A stretch of 64,000 nt of DNA from Anastrepha obliqua (Eukaryota; Arthropoda; Insecta; Diptera; Tephritidae), in the NCBI RefSeq assembly GCF_027943255.1, contig NC_072897.1, forward strand, positions 25,172,044 to 25,236,043. The letters are read 5' to 3'. Below, piece after piece: positions 61,905 through 64,000 of this stretch; the stretch's first letter is position 1, and each line of letters begins with the position of its first letter. The position numbers and the translations under genes are program-made. A model generated the notes under the pieces. That model was not told the DNA's origin, ran no database searches, and saw nothing but the letters and a program-made list of their open reading frames with translations.

Positions 61905-62518
61905 TTTTATTATGCAGCAAGAATTCCCCAAGGCAGTGCATTAGCACCCACTCTGTATCTCATGTTTAGCGCTGATTTACCGGAACCGTCCTCAGAAAAC
62001 AGGATGACGCGAATATAGCACAACATAATTTACAAAACGAGCTAAACAAACTACTGAATTGGTTTCAAAAATTTAATATACACGAACGAAAGTTAACCAT
62101 AGAATCATAAAATATTGGAAGCTCTGGCGCGAATACTAATACAAAAGCTTAATACTTAGGTACTACAATTGACTCAAAACTGAGCTGGAATGACAATAAA
62201 ATAAAAAAAAAACGAAATGAAATACAACGAAATGCAAAATAAAACCTTAATCTACAAAAGGGTAATTGCACCAATTTGGAAGTATGATATAGAAGTTTGG
62301 GGCACGGATTGGATTTATTCGAATATGCTACAATGTGTCCAGTCGAAGATATGATACTTACGACAATAACCAATGCACCGATTTAAGCATCGACTCAATT
62401 TACAAAGCAATACAAACCGCGAGTAGAAAGCGCATAAGCAGACTTCTGACGAACACAAATCCGATGATGGATAGCTTCCTACTGAAGCAAAATTCAATAA
62501 GAAGCTTTTGTAATGTAG
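61905..62518 (+). pseudogene. Jockey-clade RT fragment
   Basis: In shifting frames it reads RIPQGSALAPTLYLMFSADL (near 61925), then a thumb remnant around 62155 (LGTTIDSKLSWND-like, disrupted) and LIYKRVIAPIWKYDIEVWGT near 62250-62310. This order is that of Jockey RT C-termini. The FADD box is deleted. A short mariner interrupts its end at 62521. It is unrelated in detail to the Jockey at 16330-30170. Confidence 0.75.
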
Positions 62519-62520
62519 TA

Positions 62521-63091
62521 CAGGGTTTGATTGAAAAGTAATGAGCCTTATTTTTTTAAACAGTTTTATTAAACCTTTCGGCTTATACAACTTATATTCT
62601 TCAAAATAGGACCCTTGAGCGTCAATACACCGCTGGTAGCGGTCCTTCCACTGCAAGAAACATTTTTTAAACTCATCCACCGGAATCGCGTTCAATTCGG
62701 CTGTCACAGTTTTTTGGATCGCCTCGACGGAGTCCAAACGCCTCCCCTTCAGCTTTCTTCTCAGGCGCGGGAACAAGAAGAAGTCCGGAGGGGACAGTTT
62801 TGGGCTGTAGGGAGGGTGGGGAATCACCGGAACCCCCATCTTGGTCAATGCAGAGGAAGGCGGTGTGCTCCAACGATCGCTGCATTTTCGCCACTGCAAA
62901 ATCTTAACACACTTTTAAAACAGCTTTCACGCGCGGAGCGCTGTTGACTGCACCGTTGTTGCCAGCGAACTGGGACCGGTTTCTAGTGGAAGGGGAAGGT
63001 CCAACGATCATTTTCTCTCACCAGCCGATTCGATTGATCGCTTGGCAGACGCTCCGCGCGGGAAGGCTCATTACTTTTCAATCAAACCCTG
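62521..63091 (-). mobile_element. Short mariner with perfect 29-bp terminal repeats
   Basis: A 571-bp element flanked by TA (62519-62520 and 63092-63093). 62521-62549 and 63063-63091 are exact reverse complements (starting CAGGGTTTGATTGAAAAGTA). The inside encodes only the C-terminal third of a transposase on the minus strand, so the element lost the catalytic N-terminal and central parts but kept both ends. It could have been moved by a transposase supplied elsewhere. Confidence 0.95.
62550..62899 (-). pseudogene. Mariner transposase C-terminus inside the short element
   Basis: The frame reads VIPHPPYSPKLSPPDFFLFP (third catalytic aspartate retained in PPDF; the usual YSPD reads YSPK), then RRKLKGRRLDSVEAIQKTVT, AELNAIPVDEFKKCFLQWKD and RYQRCIDAQGSYFEE. 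These are the closing helices of mariner transposases. The frame runs on through the terminal repeat into the Jockey fragment; that part is accidental. The DNA-binding domain and first two aspartates are missing. Confidence 0.87.
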
Positions 63092-63092
63092 T

Positions 63093-63368
63093 ATATTGGA
63101 TACAGGTTTTATAAAGCAAACCATATACATATGTACAATGTTATAAAAAACTTAATTTAGTGAGAATGATGACTTTAGATCACTAAATTTATTGCTCTCA
63201 CAGGGAAGACCTCAGAACTATAGAAATATAGTAAACCACGTTTATATCATCATTCCAGACTCTTCACATTCGAAAGGCTCACAGACATGATTGATTTATT
63301 ACCATATATCCCTCCAATACATCATTACAATTTTCGGAAACATCATTATAATGAAAATAGTTAAAATA
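63093..63368. other. Unassigned AT-rich spacer
   Basis: No recognised content between the two mariner elements. Confidence 0.5.
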
Positions 63369-63370
63369 TA

Positions 63371-64000
63371 CAGGGTGGCTGATGAAAGCCGCTACCAAAA
63401 AAAAATTGAATAACTTTTTTTCTTTTTAAGTTATCTGTTCCATTTTTGTTTTCATTTGCAGATTGATCTTTAAAATTTATTAAAATGGATAACTGGGACA
63501 CGCAAACAAGAATTCGGATAGTCCGCCGCTATCACGCACTGGAGTCCGTAGTTTTGGTACAGAGAGAGTACAGGCGGATGTTTGGCGGCGATCCCCCGAG
63601 CAGATGGACCATAATGAGACTGGTGAATAATTTTGCTGAGCAAGGAACAGTCTCAAGAAGGCCTAATCATCGAAACCCACCAGTTCGGACGGAGGAAACG
63701 ATCGCTGCTGTAGCTGCAGCTATACAAAGCAATACAAGGGTTTCAACAAGAAGCTTATCTGCTCAACTTGGTGTCAGCCGACAGTCTTTGCAAACAATAA
63801 TGCACAAAGATTTAGACTTATTTCCCTACAAAATTCAAATGGTTAACAAACTGAATGCAGCAGACTTGCCGATTCGCTTGGAATTTTGCCAGAAGATCCT
63901 GCAAATGGTGGAAGAAGACCAAAACATGTTAAACTGCCTTTTCATGTCTGATGAGGCCCATTTCGATTTAAACGGCAATGTGAACAAACAAAATTGTCGA
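63371..64000 (+). mobile_element. Mariner-type transposon running off the right edge
   Basis: A TA at 63369-63370 is followed by CAGGGTGGCTGATGAAAGCC, a typical terminal repeat start, and about 115 bp later by a transposase ORF that is still open at the window end. The right terminal repeat would lie beyond the window. Confidence 0.8.
63485..64000 (+). CDS. Transposase with N-terminal HTH domain, 3' end outside window
   Basis: 172 codons from ATG 63485 (MDNWDTQTRIRIVRRYHALE) without a stop to base 64000. Residues 10-60 (VLVQREYRRMFGGDPPSRWT and IMRLVNNFAEQGTVSRRP) are a helix-turn-helix of the type labelled DUF4817 in insect proteins. A second winged-helix-like part follows (RTEETIAAVAAAI, RRLSAQLGVSRQSLQTIMHK). 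Near residue 160, NCLFMSDEAHFDLNG holds the first catalytic aspartate of a Tc1/mariner DDE/DDD transposase. There are no stops or frameshifts in the visible part, so this may be the youngest DNA transposon here. The protein should be about twice this length. Confidence 0.85.
   Translation, partial: MDNWDTQTRIRIVRRYHALESVVLVQREYRRMFGGDPPSRWTIMRLVNNFAEQGTVSRRPNHRNPPVRTEETIAAVAAAIQSNTRVSTRSLSAQLGVSRQSLQTIMHKDLDLFPYKIQMVNKLNAADLPIRLEFCQKILQMVEEDQNMLNCLFMSDEAHFDLNGNVNKQNCR

Noticed and set aside
62315..62899. 194-residue minus-strand ORF as one protein
   Set aside because: Its last part crosses the 29-bp terminal repeat and enters an unrelated Jockey fragment. Only 62550-62899 is mariner transposase.

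Overview
The window is dipteran nuclear DNA, and a tephritid-like fruit fly is my best guess. The evidence is the transposon mix (RTE, Jockey, LOA and R1-clade LINEs, errantiviruses, BEL/Pao, mariners, a Helitron and a tRNA-derived SINE), the AT-rich spacers and the lack of any bacterial gene arrangement. The species name is inference. I found no host protein-coding gene, rRNA or functional tRNA gene. Nearly everything I can assign is transposon-derived, and much of it is nested, which is typical of pericentromeric heterochromatin or a piRNA-cluster-like locus.

Layout. 0-6 kb: an old RNase H-bearing LINE split by an RTE element (1047-4052), followed by further RTE pieces. 6.5-15.5 kb: remnants of a mariner, BEL/Pao, RTE (+), Ty3/gypsy and RTE (-). 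16.3-30.2 kb: one Jockey-clade LINE (-) opened twice, by a LOA-clade LINE at 17633-21702 (12-bp target duplication) and by an R1-clade LINE at 24366-29690 (15-bp duplication). 31.19-38.14 kb: a structurally complete errantivirus-like element (-) with two LTRs about 99% alike, 4-bp TACA duplications, gag, pol and a shortened env; its polymerase carries a catalytic substitution. 38.1-43.1 kb: mostly unassigned AT-rich DNA with a mariner and a BEL/Pao scrap. 43.09-49.67 kb: a giant palindrome whose arms of about 3 kb are each LTR, leader, gag, protease and partial RT of a second errantivirus. 50.1-53.17 kb: the integrase, env and 3' LTR half of a matching errantivirus, with a SINE inside integrase. 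53.2-64 kb: a second LOA copy, BEL/Pao gag split by a Helitron and a SINE, an errantivirus env remnant, a third LOA-like element, mariner/Tc1 pieces, a Jockey scrap holding a short mariner with perfect terminal repeats, and a mariner-type transposase running off the right edge.

The genes do not form a host pathway. They are separate self-replicating cassettes: LINE ORF1 RNA-binding proteins with endonuclease/reverse transcriptase ORF2s, retroviral-type gag-pol-env, and DDE or helicase-type DNA transposon proteins. Almost all are broken by stops, frameshifts, deletions or lost catalytic residues. The best preserved ORF is the LOA RT/RNase H protein (18885-21626). The strongest structural observations are the giant palindrome, the dated nesting order and the new-looking but polymerase-dead errantivirus.
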